Positions 26,979 through 39,193 of a stretch of 64,000 bases of DNA are shown in pieces. The stretch comes from a candidate division KSB1 bacterium. Its GTDB lineage: Bacteria; Zhuqueibacterota; Zhuqueibacteria; Zhuqueibacterales; Zhuqueibacteraceae. The stretch spans positions 124,001 to 188,000 of the forward strand of contig JAPDQB010000002.1 of assembly GCA_034506175.1 (NCBI GenBank), written 5' to 3'. Each line of letters begins with the position of its first letter. The stretch's first letter is position 1. The notes under the pieces were generated by a model, which was not told where the DNA came from, did no database searches, and saw only the letters and a program-made list of their open reading frames with translations. Position numbers and translations under genes: made by a program.

Positions 26979-29963
26979 ATGAAGAGAATTTTTTTGCAAT
27001 TGCATTTGCAAACGCGATGGCTCGTTTTCGGCATCATGTTATTGCCGGCGACGTTCTTGCCGGCGCAACCTCCGGGCTGGCGCGCTGAAGCCGATTCCAT
27101 CCGGCAGATGATCAAAGCCGCTGAAGATACCACGGTGCGATTGACCGGGGACATCAAAACCTGGAAAGCGCGGGGCGCGCAGCGGTTGACCGGCCGCCAG
27201 CAAACGCAATGGGCGTTGCGCTTGGCGGCACTCAATCGGTTTTATCAAACCCTGATTTCGTATTCCGACCGCTGGGAAACGGCGCGAAAATTATCCCCGC
27301 AAGAATTTGTCAAGCGTTTCGGCAATTGGGATGAAAACGAATCCGCCTCCGCCGCCGTCAGTCACCTACGATTGCTTGTGCATGTGCTCGCCGCCGACCG
27401 CGCGCTTTACGTGATCACCGATTCGCTGCGTTCAGCCGTTGGCGATTCGCGCGCCATGCGCAGCCGGTTGAACGAAGGCAATCGCTCGTTCGGCATTCAA
27501 TACGGCATTTTTACCGAGATGACCGCGGTTTATTTCGACCCGGCGCGCAACCGCCGCACGCGCGCGCGCTTTTTGCAGTTGAAAGCACAGGAGAATTTTC
27601 TCGAAACCATCAAAAATCATGATGAGGCGCTGTATCGTTTTGCCATGGCTTTGCTGGGCGATTCGACGTTGCAGGAAATTTCCAGCCAAAGTGATGTTGC
27701 CGTGCTGTGGGCCAATTCGATGGCGGCCCTCGGCGCGATCGCTGAGCCGGGCGCGGATTTAGTCGACCGCACTTTTTACAACCTCTCGCAGTTTTTCGGC
27801 AACCTCACAGGAGATTATTTTTTCAAAATCGCCGATTTATTCGGCATCGGCGAATCCCGCGGCCACGCGCTGCCGGAGTTTTATCGCTATTATTCGCATC
27901 CGGACGGGCCGAAGAAAGGCTTGCATCCTGCTAAAGTTGCAGCTCTGGCGGAAAATTTGCGCGCCGGCGATGTTATTTTTGAAAAAACACGCTTTGCGCT
28001 CACCGATAAATTCATTCCCGGCTATTTCGGCCACGTCGCGATTTATCTCGAAAGCTACGAAGCGCTGCGGCAGCTCGGCGTGTTTGATTCGCCGGCGCTG
28101 CGGCAGGCAACGAACGGCATGTCCGCCGCTGAAATCGAGGCGCAGGTTGAAGCGTATGCCGCCGAGTTTGAAACCCTGGCGGAAAAGGAAGAATGGGTGC
28201 GCCTGTCGATCATGCGCCGCCGCACCTTTGCCAAAACCCACAACGGCAGGCCGCTCAATCCGCTGCTGTTCGAAGCGCTGTTTCGCTTGCGATATAAGCA
28301 TGAAAACGTTCTTGAAGCGCTGCGCGACGGCCAGGTCACCTCCGGCCACGAAGGCGGCGTCACGTTGAATCGTTTCGCGCATTTTTTTTACATCGATGAT
28401 TTCGCGGCGATTCGCCTGCGCCCGGGAATTTTCGACGCGGAAAAATATCGCGAAAATTTGGCGCGCTTTCTGGCACTGGCGCTGTTGCAATACGGCAAGC
28501 CGTATGACTTTCAATTCGATGTCAATACGATTGACGCCATCGTGTGCAGCGAGCTGATCTATCAAAGCTTTGTCGACATCGAATTTAAAACCGGAAAATC
28601 GCTGACGTCGTACACGATTTCGCCCGATCAAGTGGCGCAGGAGGCCGGAATCAAAACCGCCCTCGATACGCTCGAACTCGATCCGCCGTTCGAGCTGCTG
28701 CAATGGTACGCCGAGGCGACGCCGCTTTATCCCGCTGTCGATTCCACCTCGGCCGCCGATTCGCTCAGCATCCGGGCGTTTATGGCGACGGTTCGCGAGG
28801 AATACGGCGGCCTCAATCTGCTCGCGCCAACCGAAAGAAAAAATTTTGCCGCACTGAATGAACGCGCCAAACTCGAACGGGACAAAGAGCGCGAGCGGCT
28901 GCGGCGAGGAGTGCCGGCAACGGATACGACGCTGGGCGCTGCGCCGGCGGATCGCGCCGCCGAACGCCGTCTGCAAAATTTTTATATCGATCTCAAAAGA
29001 AAAATCGAACAAGCTCGCGCCGCCGGGAAATCGGAGGAAGACGTTGTGGCGCTGAAGCAGCGTGAGATTGAAGCGTTTGCTCATGCCAAAGCGCCGGCCT
29101 CGAGCGAACGCGTGACGGCTTTGGCGGAAGATTTCCGAAGTTGGCAAGTCGGTTCAGCTTACCATCCGAGTTATCTTGATCTTTATTCCGGCGCGACACG
29201 CTTTCTGCTCTCAGTTTTTCGTTCGGCAAGCGTTGCGGACGACAACGGCTTCGGGCGCGGCTTGGATGTGCAGCTCGCTGCCACCAACGAAGCGCCGCAG
29301 CAATCGTTGATTTACTCGCAGCATTACGCCTTTTTGCCGTTTCACGTGCAGTTTTTCAACCGCAGCGGCAAAGTTCACAAAGCGATTCAAGGCGGCGCGA
29401 TGCTGGCCCGCATTGCCCGGCGCTACAAACAAGGCGATTATATCGAAATGACTGCGCTCGAATGGCGTAACAACGCCTACGCCACTTCGTATTTGCCGTT
29501 CACCCTCGAGGCCGGCGGCGACAAGGGCGTTCTCGATGCGATATTGAAATTGACCACGATCGGCACCGGCCATTATCAGCACGGTTTGCATATCGGCGAA
29601 ATGGCCCGTCTCGAGCTTGCGCTCTTGGAGCGGCGCAATCATAAAAACGCCTTTGCCATCGCCAATGTGTTTTACGGCGCCCGAGCGCAAATAACTTTTG
29701 GAAAATTTCGCCTGTTTGCTGCCGGCAAGATCGGTGCGCGGCTCGGCCAATTTGCCGAACGCAAGCAACAAACTCTTTCGACCAACTTTCCGCCGTTGCG
29801 CCGCTGGTCGTTTGGCATCGAGCTGTTCGGCGCGACGCTTTATCGCCCCACGCACCATCGCCTCGAGTTCGAGGTGATTGAAGACGGCGCGCGTTTCATT
29901 CAAGGCCGTTTGCAAAAAGATCGGCAGGCGCGGCTTTCGTATCGGTGGACAGTGAACGAGTGA
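26979..29963 (+). CDS. Exported protein with a YiiX-like permuted papain domain and a beta-rich C-terminus
   Basis: The 994-residue product starts with a basic and hydrophobic signal sequence (RWLVFGIMLLPATFLPA). Residues about 320-560 contain a permuted NlpC/P60 (YiiX/YebB-like) domain: LRAGDVIFEK, GHVAIYL with His352, and DAIVCSELIYQ with Cys523, which is the His-before-Cys order of that group. By family knowledge such enzymes act on amide or ester bonds in lipids or peptidoglycan-like substrates. The middle (about 600-720) is charged and helical. The last 250 residues have alternating hydrophobic strands suggestive of an outer-membrane barrel or beta-sandwich (inference). No close family is recognised for the whole protein. 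Confidence 0.8.
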   Translation: MKRIFLQLHLQTRWLVFGIMLLPATFLPAQPPGWRAEADSIRQMIKAAEDTTVRLTGDIKTWKARGAQRLTGRQQTQWALRLAALNRFYQTLISYSDRWETARKLSPQEFVKRFGNWDENESASAAVSHLRLLVHVLAADRALYVITDSLRSAVGDSRAMRSRLNEGNRSFGIQYGIFTEMTAVYFDPARNRRTRARFLQLKAQENFLETIKNHDEALYRFAMALLGDSTLQEISSQSDVAVLWANSMAALGAIAEPGADLVDRTFYNLSQFFGNLTGDYFFKIADLFGIGESRGHALPEFYRYYSHPDGPKKGLHPAKVAALAENLRAGDVIFEKTRFALTDKFIPGYFGHVAIYLESYEALRQLGVFDSPALRQATNGMSAAEIEAQVEAYAAEFETLAEKEEWVRLSIMRRRTFAKTHNGRPLNPLLFEALFRLRYKHENVLEALRDGQVTSGHEGGVTLNRFAHFFYIDDFAAIRLRPGIFDAEKYRENLARFLALALLQYGKPYDFQFDVNTIDAIVCSELIYQSFVDIEFKTGKSLTSYTISPDQVAQEAGIKTALDTLELDPPFELLQWYAEATPLYPAVDSTSAADSLSIRAFMATVREEYGGLNLLAPTERKNFAALNERAKLERDKERERLRRGVPATDTTLGAAPADRAAERRLQNFYIDLKRKIEQARAAGKSEEDVVALKQREIEAFAHAKAPASSERVTALAEDFRSWQVGSAYHPSYLDLYSGATRFLLSVFRSASVADDNGFGRGLDVQLAATNEAPQQSLIYSQHYAFLPFHVQFFNRSGKVHKAIQGGAMLARIARRYKQGDYIEMTALEWRNNAYATSYLPFTLEAGGDKGVLDAILKLTTIGTGHYQHGLHIGEMARLELALLERRNHKNAFAIANVFYGARAQITFGKFRLFAAGKIGARLGQFAERKQQTLSTNFPPLRRWSFGIELFGATLYRPTHHRLEFEVIEDGARFIQGRLQKDRQARLSYRWTVNE

Positions 29964-29984
29964 GGTCGTGTTGGCGTATTTTAC

Positions 29985-30013
29985 TTGACGGTTGTTGAAT
30001 TTTTTGCCATATT
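29985..30013 (+). promoter_or_regulatory. Promoter of the BNR-repeat protein gene
   Basis: TTGACG (29985-29990), exactly 17 bases, CATATT (30008-30013), about 85 bases before the start codon. It begins 21 bases after the preceding stop codon. Confidence 0.55.
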
Positions 30014-30098
30014 TTGCCGCGACGATAAACGAAAATCCAAATAGATGAGACATAACCTTCCATCTCAATTTATTATTTCTACCGAGGAGGATGGTGTG

Positions 30099-33296
<3,198 letters not shown>

Positions 33297-33320
33297 CTAA
33301 AGGTGGGAAAGGTTTTTATC

Positions 33321-34829
33321 ATGTCCAGCTATCGAACTCTCTTCGAAATCGGCAAATCTCTCGTTGCCGAGAGTGACATCGAGAAGCTGCTGCCGCAGGC
33401 GATGGACAAAGTGATCGAGCAGACGAAGGCGGAGCGCGGCCTCATCGCCGTTTACGGCGAAGACGACGACATTCAATTTCAGGCGGCGCGGTGTTTGGAT
33501 AAAAAAGATCTCGAACATCCCGATTTTGAGATCAGCCGGACGATCATTCAAAAAGTCCGCGATAGCGGCGAGCCGATCGTCATCAAGAATGCGCTCGACG
33601 ATCCGCGATTTCAAGCCAGCGAAAGCGTGGCACGGCTGCGCTTGCTGTCGGTGGCCTGTGCGCCCTTGAGGGTGAAGAATGAAATTTTCGGCGTGGTTTA
33701 TATCGACAACCGTGATCTCACCGCCGTTTTTGACGAGGACACCGGAAATCTGCTCAACGAATTTAGCGATTTGATTGCTGTTGCGGTCAAAAACGCGCTG
33801 GATCGCAAGCGCCTGCTGGACAGCAAACGCCGCTTGCTCGCCGAGCGCGATGAAAGTCGCGGCTATGGTGAGATCATCGGCAAAAGTCCGGCGATGCTGG
33901 AGGTTTTTAAACTCATCAAGAAAGCGGCGGCCCTTGACATTACGGTTTTGATTACCGGCGAAACCGGCACGGGAAAAGAACTGGTTGCGCGCGAGCTGCA
34001 CCGTCGCAGCTTGCGGCGCGATCACGAGCTGATCGCGCTCAATTGTGCCGCGATGCCGGAAAATCTGTTGGAAGACGAGTTGTTCGGCCACGAAAAAGGC
34101 GCTTATACCGGCGCTGATCGCCGCAAGCCGGGCTGGGTGGAAGTCGCCAATCACGGCACGCTCTTTCTCGATGAGATCGGCGAGATGAGTCTCGCGATGC
34201 AAGCCAAGCTGCTCCGCTTCCTGCAATCCGGCGAATACAGCCCGCTCGGCTCCCGCGAGGTGAAACATGCGGATGTACGCCTCATCGCTGCCACCAATCG
34301 CAAGCTGGCGGAAATGCTCGAGCAGAAAACCTTCCGCGAAGATTTGTATTACCGGCTCAACGAGCTGGAGATCAAATTGCCGCCGCTGCGCGAGCGCGGC
34401 GGAGACGTGCTGCGCCTCGCCGATTATTTTTTGGCCCGGTATGCGAAACAGTTTGCCAAAAACGTTGCCGCTTTTGATGAGGAAGCGCGTGCGTTGCTTT
34501 TGCAATATCATTGGCCCGGCAACGTGCGCGAGCTGGAGAATCGCCTCAAGCGCGCCGTCGTCTTGGCCGACGATGAATTGATTTCTGCAGATGATTTTGA
34601 TTTCATGGCGCCGAACCCGCCCTCATCTCCGTCGCACTTATCTTCCGAGCCGAACTTCAACCTCGAGAAACAAAATGTAATCGCCGCTTTTGAAAAGGAT
34701 TTTTTGTGCGCACGCTTGCGCGAGACCAAAGGCAACATTACCGCCGCTGCGCGGCGATGCGGCATGCACAAGAAGAATTTTATTCAGAAGATGCAGCAGT
34801 ATGGCCTCAAGCGGGAGGATTTTGTTTGA
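33321..34829 (+). CDS. Sigma-54-dependent regulator with a GAF sensor domain
   Basis: The 502-residue product has an N-terminal GAF domain (about 1-160), a sigma-54 interaction AAA+ domain with Walker A GETGTGKE (213-220), GAYTGA at 260-265 and Walker B LFLDE, and a Fis-type helix-turn-helix ([19 protein letters not shown]) at the C-terminus. The sigma-54 contact loop is GAYTGA rather than the usual GAFTGA, a tolerated variant. The GAF domain implies a small-molecule or redox signal; no kinase partner is adjacent. ATG 33321 has AAAGG upstream; a GTG 18 bases earlier is also in frame. Target promoters are not obvious in the window. Confidence 0.93.
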   Translation: MSSYRTLFEIGKSLVAESDIEKLLPQAMDKVIEQTKAERGLIAVYGEDDDIQFQAARCLDKKDLEHPDFEISRTIIQKVRDSGEPIVIKNALDDPRFQASESVARLRLLSVACAPLRVKNEIFGVVYIDNRDLTAVFDEDTGNLLNEFSDLIAVAVKNALDRKRLLDSKRRLLAERDESRGYGEIIGKSPAMLEVFKLIKKAAALDITVLITGETGTGKELVARELHRRSLRRDHELIALNCAAMPENLLEDELFGHEKGAYTGADRRKPGWVEVANHGTLFLDEIGEMSLAMQAKLLRFLQSGEYSPLGSREVKHADVRLIAATNRKLAEMLEQKTFREDLYYRLNELEIKLPPLRERGGDVLRLADYFLARYAKQFAKNVAAFDEEARALLLQYHWPGNVRELENRLKRAVVLADDELISADDFDFMAPNPPSSPSHLSSEPNFNLEKQNVIAAFEKDFLCARLRETKGNITAAARRCGMHKKNFIQKMQQYGLKREDFV

Positions 34830-34985
34830 AAAAAACGGCTCGTGGAATTATCTTGACAATGTTAACTTATCCTCGAGCTGTCATTGCGACCGAAGGGAGG
34901 AATCTTTGTGAAGCAGATTTCTCGCTGCGCTCAAATGACAAATTTAAACTCAACTTTGTCGAGTTATTTCCACGAGCCGTTTTTA
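34829..34985. repeat. Dispersed repeat inside a large inverted repeat
   Basis: AAAAACGGCTCGTGGAA (34831-34847) and its exact complement (34968-34984) flank about 120 bases that contain GTCATTGCGACCGAAGGGAGG and CTCGCTGCGCTCAAATGACAAA. The core is the widespread TCATTGCGAGCGAAG-type repeat that yields spurious RHCEERSDEA-like peptides. It fills the gap between the convergent regulator and sodC genes. Confidence 0.8.
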
Positions 34986-35009
34986 AAACCGCAATTCATC
35001 GTTGAGAAG

Positions 35010-35588
35010 TTACTGTTTAGCGACGCCGATCACGCCGCAGGCGATGCGGCCGCCGGCGTTGCCGGTCGGTTGCGTGGTAAAGTCGTCGGGATTGGCGTGC
35101 AGGATAACCGCGTAGCCGATGATCGAGTGGGCGCCGCTCATCGTCAGATGTTTGTCGACGTAATCCAGCGTGGCGTTACCTTTGTCATCAGCGGTAATAT
35201 TCCCCAAATCGCCGATATGGCGTTTCTCGGCCGTCGGGCCGGCGTGAACCATGCCGGTCGGATTAAAATGCCCGCCGGCGGAGGTTGCATCCGGCGCGCT
35301 GCAATCCCCGAACTCATGAATATGAAAACCGTGAGCGCCCTTGGGCACGCCGGTGAGCTTGGCAACGACACGAACGCCGCCTTCTTCCTGCGTAAAGGTC
35401 ACCACACCCTGCGCCTTATTGCCTTGCGTCGGGTTTAACACCGCCACGGCTTTCGCGATCTTCATCCTCGGATGTTCTTTGGGATGCTCTTGCGGATGTT
35501 CTTGTGCAATGGTCATTCCGACATGGCAGGTAAACGCCAAAGCAACAGCCGGAAGAATCGAACCAATTTTGCCAAAATTCCATTTCAT
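35010..35588 (-). CDS. sodC: Periplasmic Cu/Zn superoxide dismutase
   Basis: Start 35588 is supported by AAGGAG and gives 192 residues with a signal peptide (ILPAVALAFTCHVGMTIAQ). The Cu/Zn dismutase fold is complete: GFHIHEFGDC (His89, His91, Cys96), GGHFNP with bridging His107, His116 and His124 with Asp127 for zinc (HIGDLGN), His164 (VILHANPDD), and GGRIACGVIG with the guiding Arg181 and Cys184. It converts superoxide to peroxide in the periplasm. Between the signal peptide and the domain is a short histidine-rich repeat (EHPQEHPKEHP), which may help to capture copper or zinc. The longer open frame upstream runs into repeats and is not coding. Confidence 0.96.
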   Translation of the reverse strand: MKWNFGKIGSILPAVALAFTCHVGMTIAQEHPQEHPKEHPRMKIAKAVAVLNPTQGNKAQGVVTFTQEEGGVRVVAKLTGVPKGAHGFHIHEFGDCSAPDATSAGGHFNPTGMVHAGPTAEKRHIGDLGNITADDKGNATLDYVDKHLTMSGAHSIIGYAVILHANPDDFTTQPTGNAGGRIACGVIGVAKQ

Positions 35589-35640
35589 TTTATTTTTCTC
35601 CTTATGATGATTGATGAAGAATTTTTCCTCTGAAAGCAAC

Positions 35641-35709
35641 TTTTGTAGCAGCTCCCTTGGGAGCCGGGCGTTCATTACTGCACAGCGCCTGAAGGCACCA
35701 CTACGAAAC
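35641..35709. repeat. REP-like palindromic unit
   Basis: GTAGCAGCTCCCTTGGGAGC followed by GCGCCTGAAGGCACCACTAC: two small palindromes in head-to-head arrangement, typical of dispersed bacterial REP-like repeats. Upstream of sodC on the minus strand. Confidence 0.65.
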
Positions 35710-35710
35710 T

Positions 35711-35810
35711 TCATTTTCATCACGATGGGGGTCTGGACATGGTCATTACCACGAAAATGCCGTAGCGCAGGGTTCCAGCCTGCCTGCAGACAAGATGTCT
35801 GCGCTACGGA
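35711..35810. repeat. REP-like palindromic unit, GTAGCGCAGG type
   Basis: CACGAAAATGCCGTAGCGCAGG leads into two palindromes, CAGGGTTCCAGCCTG and GCAGACAAGATGTCTGC, and ends GCGCTACGG. The same unit occurs at 63408-63487 and in part at 63527-63592 and 63777-63824. Confidence 0.8.
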
Positions 35811-35827
35811 TTGACAGTACTCACCGG

Positions 35828-37243
35828 CTATTCACATTTTGGCTTGGGGTCAAAAATTTTTCCGGCATTCAAAACGTTGTTGGGATCGAGCACCTGTTTG
35901 ATTTTTTTCATCACTTCAACGCCCGTCGGGCCGGCGACTTTTTCCAAAAATCTTTTCTTCGACAATCCCACCCCGTGCTCGCCGGTAATGGTGCCGCCGA
36001 GATCGATGGCCGATAAAAAAATTTCTTCAAAGGCCTTTTCGACGCGATGAATTTCGTCGCGGTCGCGCTCGTCGGTGAGGCAGGTCGGATGCAGATTGCC
36101 GTCGCCGAAATGGCCGAAATTGCCGAAGGTGACATTGTATTTCCGGCTAATGTCGCGAATGCGTTGCAGCATCGTCGCGACTTGGCTGCGCGGCACGGTC
36201 ACGTCTTCGAGAATAGTGGTCGGCCGCATTCGCGCCAGCGCCGAAAAAGCCGAACGCCGGGCGGTTTTCAGCTTGTCCGCTTCAACCGCGTCTTTGGCGA
36301 TTTTGATTTCGTGCGCGCCGTGCTTCGCGCAAAGCGTTTGAATTTTTTCAAACTCATCAGCGACGGCAGCCGGATGACCGTCGACTTCGATGAGCAAGAG
36401 TGCCTCGGTGTCGGTCGGCAATCCGACGTGGGCAAAATCTTCGACGCAGCGAATCGTCGTGGCGTCCAAAAATTCCAGCGTGCAGGGGATGATTTTCGCG
36501 GCGATAATTGCGGAGACGGTGCCGGCGGCGGTTTGCATGTCGTCGTACAGCGCCAGCAGCGTTTTCGAGGCGGCGGGTTTGGGAATAAGCTGCAAAAGAA
36601 TTTTGGTAAAAACGCCGAGGCTGCCTTCGCTGCCGATGAACAATTCTTTGAAAGAGAATCCGGCGACGTCTTTTACGCATTTATTCCCGACCCGCAGCAG
36701 CTCGCCGGTCGGCAAAACGATTTCGAGCCCCATCACATAGTCTTTCGTAACGCCATATTTCAGGCCGCGCAGGCCGCCGGAGTTTTCTGCGACGTTGCCG
36801 CCGATGGTGCAAACCTTCATGCTGCCGGGATCGGGCGGATAAAAAAGCCCTTTTGACTCGACGGCGGCGTGCAACTCGGCGGTGATGACGCCCGGCTCAA
36901 CCCACGCCGTCAAATTTTCTTCGTCGATTTCGAGAATTTTTTTCCAGGCCGGAAACAGCAGGACGATGGAACGCTCGACTGGAATGCTGCCGCCGGATAG
37001 GCCGGTGCCGGAGCCGCGTGGAACGACGACAAAATTTTCTGCATTGGCCAGGCGCATGACCGCCTGAACGTGTTCGACGCTGGCCGGACGCACGGCGGCC
37101 AGCGGAACATTTTCGCGCATCGGCGTGGCGTCGTATGCATACGCCAAACGATCTTCCGGCGAGGCGAAGACATTTGCCGCGCCAACAATCTCGGCGAGTT
37201 TTTTGAGCAGAAGTGAATCCGTATCGGGAAGCTTCATCCGCAT
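35828..37243 (-). CDS. glcD: FAD-linked oxidase, glycolate/D-lactate oxidase subunit GlcD type
   Basis: The 471-residue product has the PCMH-type FAD-binding domain (PRGSGTGLSGG at 75-85, CTIGGNVAENSGG) and the C-terminal FAD-oxidase domain with HFGDGNLHP and GTITGEHGVG, as in GlcD and D-lactate dehydrogenases. It probably oxidises a 2-hydroxy acid such as glycolate or D-lactate. In E. coli GlcD works with GlcE and the iron-sulfur protein GlcF; neither is present here, so it may act alone or with distant partners. The gene starts six bases after a lipoprotein gene in a sigma-zinc finger operon. Cysteines for a fused iron-sulfur domain are absent. Confidence 0.92.
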   Translation of the reverse strand: MRMKLPDTDSLLLKKLAEIVGAANVFASPEDRLAYAYDATPMRENVPLAAVRPASVEHVQAVMRLANAENFVVVPRGSGTGLSGGSIPVERSIVLLFPAWKKILEIDEENLTAWVEPGVITAELHAAVESKGLFYPPDPGSMKVCTIGGNVAENSGGLRGLKYGVTKDYVMGLEIVLPTGELLRVGNKCVKDVAGFSFKELFIGSEGSLGVFTKILLQLIPKPAASKTLLALYDDMQTAAGTVSAIIAAKIIPCTLEFLDATTIRCVEDFAHVGLPTDTEALLLIEVDGHPAAVADEFEKIQTLCAKHGAHEIKIAKDAVEADKLKTARRSAFSALARMRPTTILEDVTVPRSQVATMLQRIRDISRKYNVTFGNFGHFGDGNLHPTCLTDERDRDEIHRVEKAFEEIFLSAIDLGGTITGEHGVGLSKKRFLEKVAGPTGVEVMKKIKQVLDPNNVLNAGKIFDPKPKCE

Positions 37244-37249
37244 GCCGGG

Positions 37250-37693
37250 CTAACGATAGTCTTCATAATTATTGACCGTCCAGCGGCCGTTTTCGAGAAT
37301 CGTGCTGACGAGAATTTCGCGCTCCATTTTCTCGCTGCCTTGGCGCGACTCGATTTGCAAATGATAAAGAAACATCACGTGCTCGGCATCCTGTTCGGTG
37401 CGCTGAATCATTTTATAATCGATGAACGGCTTGAGGCGGTGAAATTCGCGTTCGCCGTCTTGAAAGTCGCGCGCGCCGCCTTTGAGCAAATCGATTTCTT
37501 TTTTGAGCTTGTCGGCGGCGAGGCCGCTGGCGATCTCCAGCGCTTTACGCTGATTGAGCTGGATAAAATAACGAAAACAAAAGGCGTCGGCCACTGCGCG
37601 CGGCTCGTTGCTCACGCCGCAGGCGATGAAAGCGAGCGCCACCAAAAAGCAGGAAAGATATTTCACGGTTTTATTGAAGGGTTTGTCTGGCAA
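37250..37693 (-). CDS. Putative small lipoprotein
   Basis: The 147-residue product has an N-terminal signal with a lipobox-like FIACG, then a mostly helical, charged domain (QRKALEIASGLAADKLKKE, later EHVMFLYHLQIESRQGSEKM and ENGRWTVNNYEDYR). The shape, with a final beta-strand pair, resembles small NTF2-like or DUF4878-like lipoproteins, but this is only a resemblance. It overlaps the preceding zinc-finger gene by 23 bases and precedes glcD, so all are co-transcribed. Function unknown. Confidence 0.7.
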   Translation of the reverse strand: MPDKPFNKTVKYLSCFLVALAFIACGVSNEPRAVADAFCFRYFIQLNQRKALEIASGLAADKLKKEIDLLKGGARDFQDGEREFHRLKPFIDYKMIQRTEQDAEHVMFLYHLQIESRQGSEKMEREILVSTILENGRWTVNNYEDYR

Positions 37694-37880
37694 GGTTCAT
37701 AAAAATAACGTCGCCGCGATGGTGCAGCAGCCAAATGATTTGCTCCAGCCTTTGCAGCGTTTTAAAACAGTCGGCGCAAACAAAATAATGCGCTTCGAAT
37801 TGTTTGCATATTCTCCGATTTAAAGCCCCATCGACATAGTCGATAAAGATGTCGTCACGTGGTCCGAATTCACAGGGCAT
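37671..37880 (-). CDS. Small zf-HC2 zinc-finger protein, anti-sigma-like, without membrane anchor
   Basis: The 69-residue product contains FIDYVDGALNRRICKQFEAH followed by YFVCADC, so His31-x3-Cys35-x2-Cys38 form the zf-HC2/ZAS pattern of anti-sigma factors. Unlike the anti-sigma at 3423-3998 it has no transmembrane helix; the protein ends about 30 residues after the finger. It overlaps the sigma-factor gene upstream by 61 bases and the lipoprotein gene downstream by 23. It is therefore a candidate soluble anti-sigma factor for that sigma factor, or a truncated one. Confidence 0.72.
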   Translation of the reverse strand: MPCEFGPRDDIFIDYVDGALNRRICKQFEAHYFVCADCFKTLQRLEQIIWLLHHRGDVIFMNLARQTLQ

Positions 37881-38545
37881 GAAAAACTTTCCTCGGCCAG
37901 ATTTGTCTCCGTCAACCCGGTCTGCCGCCGGTTGCCATTTTGGACTCGGAAAAATTTTTGTTTTTCTAAAATTTCTCGCACCTTGCGCAAGGCATAAGAT
38001 TTCAAATTACTCACTTCTTGCTCTGAAACGCCGAGTTGCTGCGCAATTTCCTTGATCTTCAGGTTTTGATAGAAGTGGAGCCGCAAAATTTCGGCGTGCC
38101 GTTCGTTCAACTGATCGACGGCCAGCTTGACTTTTTCCAGAAGATCCGCCTGAACGATGTCGCCTTCAACGTCAACGAGCGACTCTTCGATCAAATCGAG
38201 CGGGGCCACGGCCTGGCGCCGCCGGCGGCACAGGCGTAGATAGTCCGCCGCTTTGTGACGGGCAATTTGCAAGACAAACGTCTCAAAACGTGCGCCTTGC
38301 CTCGCCTCAAAACGCTGCTGTTGTGCAGCTTCGTGAGTGGCCTGCATGACTTCCTGTTCCAAGTCGTCGAGTATCGTCCGATCCAGACCGGTGAATTTTT
38401 TTCTAAAAAAATAACGGACACGCAGCGCCAACTCTCGGATGTTTTCATCCGACCATTCCGGGTTGTGGCTCACTCCTTGACAATCACCTTTGATTGTTTT
38501 GCGTGCTCTCACAATTGGATACAGCTTACCAACGCCTCCCGTCAT
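37820..38545 (-). CDS. Sigma-70 family (ECF-like) RNA polymerase sigma factor
   Basis: The 241-residue product has a region 2 (about 35-110, with ILDDLEQEVMQATHEAA and FETFVLQIARHKAADYLR) and a region 4 (about 135-190, LNERHAEILRLHFYQNLKIKEIAQQLGVSEQEVSNLKSYALRKVREIL). A 45-residue unstructured tail follows, encoded where the next gene overlaps. The start is uncertain: several in-frame alternatives exist and none has a strong Shine-Dalgarno. It leads a minus-strand operon with a zinc-finger protein, a lipoprotein and glcD, which may be its regulon or its signalling partners (inference). Confidence 0.88.
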   Translation of the reverse strand: MTGGVGKLYPIVRARKTIKGDCQGVSHNPEWSDENIRELALRVRYFFRKKFTGLDRTILDDLEQEVMQATHEAAQQQRFEARQGARFETFVLQIARHKAADYLRLCRRRRQAVAPLDLIEESLVDVEGDIVQADLLEKVKLAVDQLNERHAEILRLHFYQNLKIKEIAQQLGVSEQEVSNLKSYALRKVREILEKQKFFRVQNGNRRQTGLTETNLAEESFSCPVNSDHVTTSLSTMSMGL

Positions 38546-38927
38546 CCGTCACACCACTGAAGTTCATTATTTCGACTTTGTCGATCCATAACGCAGCCCA
38601 AATAATGCATCCGCTATGCAGCGGAAGAGCTGTTCTTTCGTGACGATGAACGCACTGCCACCTTCCCCTGGATGGTAGTAGACGATAGTCCAAGATAAAG
38701 CTATGCCATATAGAAAGCAAGAAGAAAAATGAGCCGCTCGCGTTTTGATCTCTCTAACCTGTTAAATTCGTCTCATGCGTACTAAAAATCTTTAAAAAAT
38801 TTTTTGAAAAATTCAAGATTTTGGCGGGATGCACGACTCAATAGAAAAAAACGAGAATTTGGCGATAATTAATACAATTGTTCACCAGAACCTAAGGGGC
38901 AGCAATGCCCGGAAAGGAATCCCTTGT
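38546..38927. other. Intergenic region between divergent genes
   Basis: Holds the leader of the sigma operon and of a small lipoprotein gene. A short hairpin GCATCCGCTATGCAGCGG is visible near 38606. No gene is supported; an AT-rich segment at 38780-38890 may contain the lipoprotein promoter. Confidence 0.4.
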
Positions 38928-39080
38928 ATGAAAAAATTTATTGCATTTCTTATGTTGTGCATGCTCTGCTTCGCGTTGATGGCGTGCGGAGTCGATGCGC
39001 CCAATGCACCGGAGAAGGGAAAGCTTGATACGAGCACTTCCAAGATCGATCCACCTCCGCAAGGTGGCGGCGGCGGATGA
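38928..39080 (+). CDS. Small lipoprotein of 50 residues
   Basis: Start 38928 (MKKFIAFLMLCMLCFALMAC) is chosen because it opens a perfect lipoprotein signal and has AAAGGA ten bases upstream; the frame is open 99 bases further. The mature part is about 30 residues, hydrophilic, and ends in PPPQGGGGG. Such tiny lipoproteins resemble entericidin-like or accessory peptides but no family is recognised. It converges on the CHAT gene; an imperfect hairpin between them (about 39100-39146, arms CCTGATGC/GCATCAGG) may serve as a terminator. Confidence 0.6.
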   Translation: MKKFIAFLMLCMLCFALMACGVDAPNAPEKGKLDTSTSKIDPPPQGGGGG

Positions 39081-39193
39081 GCCAAGTTTCTGTCGATGTC
39101 CTGATGCTGGCCCCGGGCAATCGGAAGTCGGGCTGGCATCAGGACACGAAGCAGGGGCAAACGGCAAGTTGCAATTATTTTTCTGGGGTGGAA

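Noticed and set aside
27837..29147. A 436-codon minus-strand frame opposite the papain-fold gene.
   Set aside because: Shadow frame; no start signal and composition typical of antisense translation.
34884..35438. Plus-strand frame of 184 codons crossing a repeat into sodC.
   Set aside because: Its N-terminus is the translation of a dispersed repeat and its body is antisense to sodC.
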